A stretch of 56,091 nt of DNA from Candidatus Obscuribacterales bacterium (GTDB taxonomy: Bacteria > Cyanobacteriota > Vampirovibrionia > Obscuribacterales > Obscuribacteraceae). The DNA is taken from NCBI GenBank assembly GCA_021732565.1, contig JAKFUT010000052.1:1-56091 (forward strand). Reading direction: 5' to 3'. How positions within the stretch are numbered: position 1 is the first letter of the stretch; each line of letters opens with the position of its first letter. The notes under the pieces were generated by a model that worked only from the letters and a program-made list of their open reading frames with translations, was not told the origin of the DNA and ran no database searches. Of this stretch, positions 53,962 to 56,091 are shown in pieces. Both the position numbers and the translations under genes were made by a program.

Positions 53962-55581
53962 ATGGGTCATAGCGAGCTGAAATCGAAGACAACTGAGCTA
54001 ACTTTTTGGCCCTCACCGCAAGACTACAACGAAGCCCTTCAAAATCCGGATGTTGCCTTTTCTGATACAGAGCTGCGTCGCGCAAGCGTCGTCACTGACT
54101 CACTGGGACTGCCCCGCCCGATCTCCGGAAGTTTCGCTAGCGTCTATCACTTGAAGGGTGAGTTGAAGAACTACGCAGTGCGTTGTTTCCTTCATCGCGT
54201 TCCAGATCAACAAACTCGCTATGAAATGATTTCAGAATTTGTCCGGCAGGCTAATCTCGACCATACAGTGAGCTTCGAGTGCATCGAGCAGGGAGTGCAA
54301 ATACAGGGTATCTGGTTTCCTATCTTAAAGATGGAATGGGTGGACGGAGATACCCTCGATTGCTTCATAGAGAAGAATCTCCATGAGCCAGACAAAATTG
54401 CCAACCTCGCCGAAAAATTTCAAAAGATGTGCACCGACTTGCAAACAACTGGAATGGCTCACGGAGATCTCCAACACGGCAACATTCTCGTCACCACATC
54501 TGGTGATGTGCGCATCGTTGATTATGACGGTATGTTTGTTCCTCGAATGAGCGGTTTGTTGAGCACCGAACGAGGGCACAGAAATTATCAGCATCCAGCC
54601 AGAAGTGCCGGACACTTCAACGACTCACTAGACAACTTTTCAATGCTTGTTATTAATCTATCGCTGCGTATGTTAGCTCGCGATCCCTCGCTTTACGCGA
54701 GATTGAATGCTGACGACTCGTTACTTCTAAAATTTGCCGATCTGGCCGATTCACGGCGATCAAGAGCATTTGAGATTCTTGAATCACACCCCGACGCTGA
54801 AGTTTGCAGACTTGGAAAATTACTCAGATGGCAATGTGAGCAGAGCCCCGACAACATAATTAGACTTTGCGATTTGCCGGATGATCCGCCAGAGCTCGAA
54901 CCGATTGACGTTCCAAGTGCGGTAGCTCAGGTGCCAAATTCCGCTCCTGCGTATCCCTCTTTGAATGATGAAACCCTGCCCAAATGGTGGAAGCTGTTTC
55001 ATGCTCGTCCAGACCTGATGGAAGGAATCGAACCTGAGCTTCTCGTTCCCGATCGCAAAGTGCGGAGAACGCCGTTTGTCCTCTGTGACTATCGGGGTTG
55101 GGGATCGTGTTTCGCCTATTTGATATGCAATTGGATAGCGTTAATAACAATGCATCCGTGTTTTTACGATTCCGCTTATCAGTTTGTCCTCCCCGTCGCA
55201 GTTATCTTAGTACTCGCAGCAATCCTTGCACTGTTCGCCGGTCCAATCATGTTGTTGGGTAATCTGGCAGCGATTGCAGACAGATTCGCACAACGGGATT
55301 TGTTTCGTCGGGGCAGTCCGGCGCGCGCTCGAATCGCAATGATTACCCTTGTCCCCACAATCGGCTGCCGGAAGTACAATGTAACCGTTGGTTACCAGGT
55401 CCTCGATGAAAACTCGTCCACAAACCGCCAGCACAGCCAAATCATCGTCTGGGGACCTGAGCTTCATGGCAGGAAGTTGGAGGAAGGAGAAGAACTGACC
55501 GTATTGTATGATCGGAGGAACCCGCAACGCGCGGTTTTCTATTCGTACGGTCAGTACGCGGTTGACGAACCGAACGCGTGA
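53962..55581 (+). CDS. Atypical YegI-like protein kinase with membrane C-terminus
   Basis: The kinase-like domain (about 50-290) has glycine loop SGSFASVY, catalytic loop HGDLQHGN (H167, D169, N174) and VDYDG (D187) in place of DFG. RGHRNYQHP follows at the activation segment. The HGDLQHGN...VDYDG pattern is that of the bacterial YegI-type kinase family. The beta-3 lysine position reads YAVRCF, with Arg74 instead of Lys. After a Pro-rich linker come two or three membrane helices (about 380-435). The C-terminal domain (about 450-535) has the strand pattern of DUF3592-like proteins (ARARIAMITLV, VTVGYQVL, ELTVLYDRRNPQRAVFY). GAGGG lies about six bases before the ATG. Confidence 0.85.
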   Translation: MGHSELKSKTTELTFWPSPQDYNEALQNPDVAFSDTELRRASVVTDSLGLPRPISGSFASVYHLKGELKNYAVRCFLHRVPDQQTRYEMISEFVRQANLDHTVSFECIEQGVQIQGIWFPILKMEWVDGDTLDCFIEKNLHEPDKIANLAEKFQKMCTDLQTTGMAHGDLQHGNILVTTSGDVRIVDYDGMFVPRMSGLLSTERGHRNYQHPARSAGHFNDSLDNFSMLVINLSLRMLARDPSLYARLNADDSLLLKFADLADSRRSRAFEILESHPDAEVCRLGKLLRWQCEQSPDNIIRLCDLPDDPPELEPIDVPSAVAQVPNSAPAYPSLNDETLPKWWKLFHARPDLMEGIEPELLVPDRKVRRTPFVLCDYRGWGSCFAYLICNWIALITMHPCFYDSAYQFVLPVAVILVLAAILALFAGPIMLLGNLAAIADRFAQRDLFRRGSPARARIAMITLVPTIGCRKYNVTVGYQVLDENSSTNRQHSQIIVWGPELHGRKLEEGEELTVLYDRRNPQRAVFYSYGQYAVDEPNA

Positions 55582-55675
55582 TCAAGGACTTAGAGCGACC
55601 TCCCGAGTGTTCGGTCGGATACTTCGTTTTCACCCGGTCCCTGTCGTTTAGATTTGACCACCAGCAGAACGGTGT

Positions 55676-55864
55676 TTAGACTCTTGAGAAGAATGATACA
55701 ATCCGAGCCACTATTTTTGAAGTTCTTGTCTCTCTGGTTCGAACGCGGGAAGCAATCTCGAATGCGATCCACCACGTCACCCCCACCGCCAGCACTGCCC
55801 CGTAAATGAGGACTGCCTGAGGTGACCAGGTTGTATTTGTATTGACAGTTATTAGCTTGTCCAC
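55676..55864 (-). CDS. Small single-pass membrane protein, 62 aa
   Basis: I chose the GTG at 55864 because GGGAGG lies eight bases upstream. A competing ATG at 55871 in another frame sits too close to that site. The product has one membrane helix (about residues 17-37, AVLIYGAVLAVGVTWWIAF) and a basic C-terminus (RVRTRETRTSKIVARIV). This predicts an outside N-terminus and cytoplasmic tail. It is convergent with the atypical kinase gene. No family recognised. Confidence 0.55.
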   Translation of the reverse strand: MDKLITVNTNTTWSPQAVLIYGAVLAVGVTWWIAFEIASRVRTRETRTSKIVARIVSFFSRV

Positions 55865-56091
55865 TTCTCATTCCTCCCTTACTGAGTTAATTCTGACTGT
55901 ATAGTGTTTCACAATCGGGTCGGGGAAGTTTCAAACGCAATTTTATTGATCGTCTTCGAAGTACCGCGATCAAACACACCAAGCTTGCTGCTGCACCAGC
56001 GCTTCAAGCGCGCAAAACAATTGGCGGAATCTGCACAGGATGACGAAAAAATGAAGAATACTATGTGAACAACAGCGTGGCTGCAGTCGAA

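Noticed and set aside
55590..55871. 93-codon minus frame starting at the ATG at 55871
   Set aside because: The ribosome-binding site is only one base from that ATG; the GTG at 55864 in another frame is ideally spaced and encodes a clear membrane helix.
1..56091. tRNA, rRNA, transposase and integrase genes
   Set aside because: No cloverleaf, rRNA-like segment or recognisable recombinase was found by reading either strand; small RNAs cannot be excluded without a covariance search.

Overview
Organism and overall character. The window has near-balanced base composition (roughly half G+C by eye), good Shine-Dalgarno sites and loosely packed genes with many long secreted or membrane-anchored proteins, kinases and TPR proteins. 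There are no rRNA, tRNA or core metabolic genes to fix the taxonomy. Eukaryote-like Ser/Thr kinases fused to receivers or TPR domains, secreted WD40 and alpha-2-macroglobulin proteins, and giant YD/RHS-like proteins remind me most of the non-photosynthetic cyanobacterial sister lineage (Vampirovibrionia/Melainabacteria, Obscuribacter-like). This is an inference from architecture, not a demonstrated assignment.

Layout. 1-5.5 kb: a TadE-like pseudopilin protein, two divergently transcribed unknown proteins, and a lipoprotein-like alpha/beta hydrolase, with a strong hairpin between convergent genes. 5.8-15 kb: envelope and secreted proteins. These are a small unknown ORF behind a palindrome-containing promoter, an exported WD40 propeller, a secreted alpha-2-macroglobulin-like protein with an intact C-x-E-Q thioester motif, two small exported proteins, and a membrane-anchored TPR-like protein. 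15-38 kb: an accessory toxin-like island dominated by one uninterrupted 5546-codon gene. Its product runs from a YD/RHS-like repeat region through an annexin-like helical region, two HExxH metallopeptidase-like modules, a helical repeat and a papain-like Cys-His-Asp domain, and ends in a zeta-toxin-like P-loop kinase. Around it lie two divergent paralogues of a small SIERQGKMD-containing family, a decayed third copy, a frameshifted fragment homologous to the giant protein itself, a tiny convergent ORF directly behind the zeta domain, and two more unknown genes. This pattern of related intact and broken pieces suggests repeated duplication, as in polymorphic toxin loci.

38.6-49.3 kb: a signalling island. 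On the plus strand are a receiver-Ser/Thr kinase fusion and a membrane PAS histidine kinase. Converging on them from the minus strand are a second histidine kinase carrying LRR and TPR-like C-terminal domains, an OmpR-type response regulator and a Ser/Thr kinase with a membrane segment and TPR-like tail. The histidine kinase and the Ser/Thr kinase on the minus strand share a homologous C-terminal module of about 270 residues, predicted to lie outside the cytoplasmic membrane. This implies that a phosphorelay and a Ser/Thr kinase read related signals.

49.6-56.1 kb: a lipoprotein overlapping a small Cys-containing ORF, a TPR protein, a parallel beta-helix-like lipoprotein, a YegI-like atypical kinase with a membrane C-terminus, and a 62-residue single-pass protein. 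All functional calls come from reading motifs by eye; no database search was possible.
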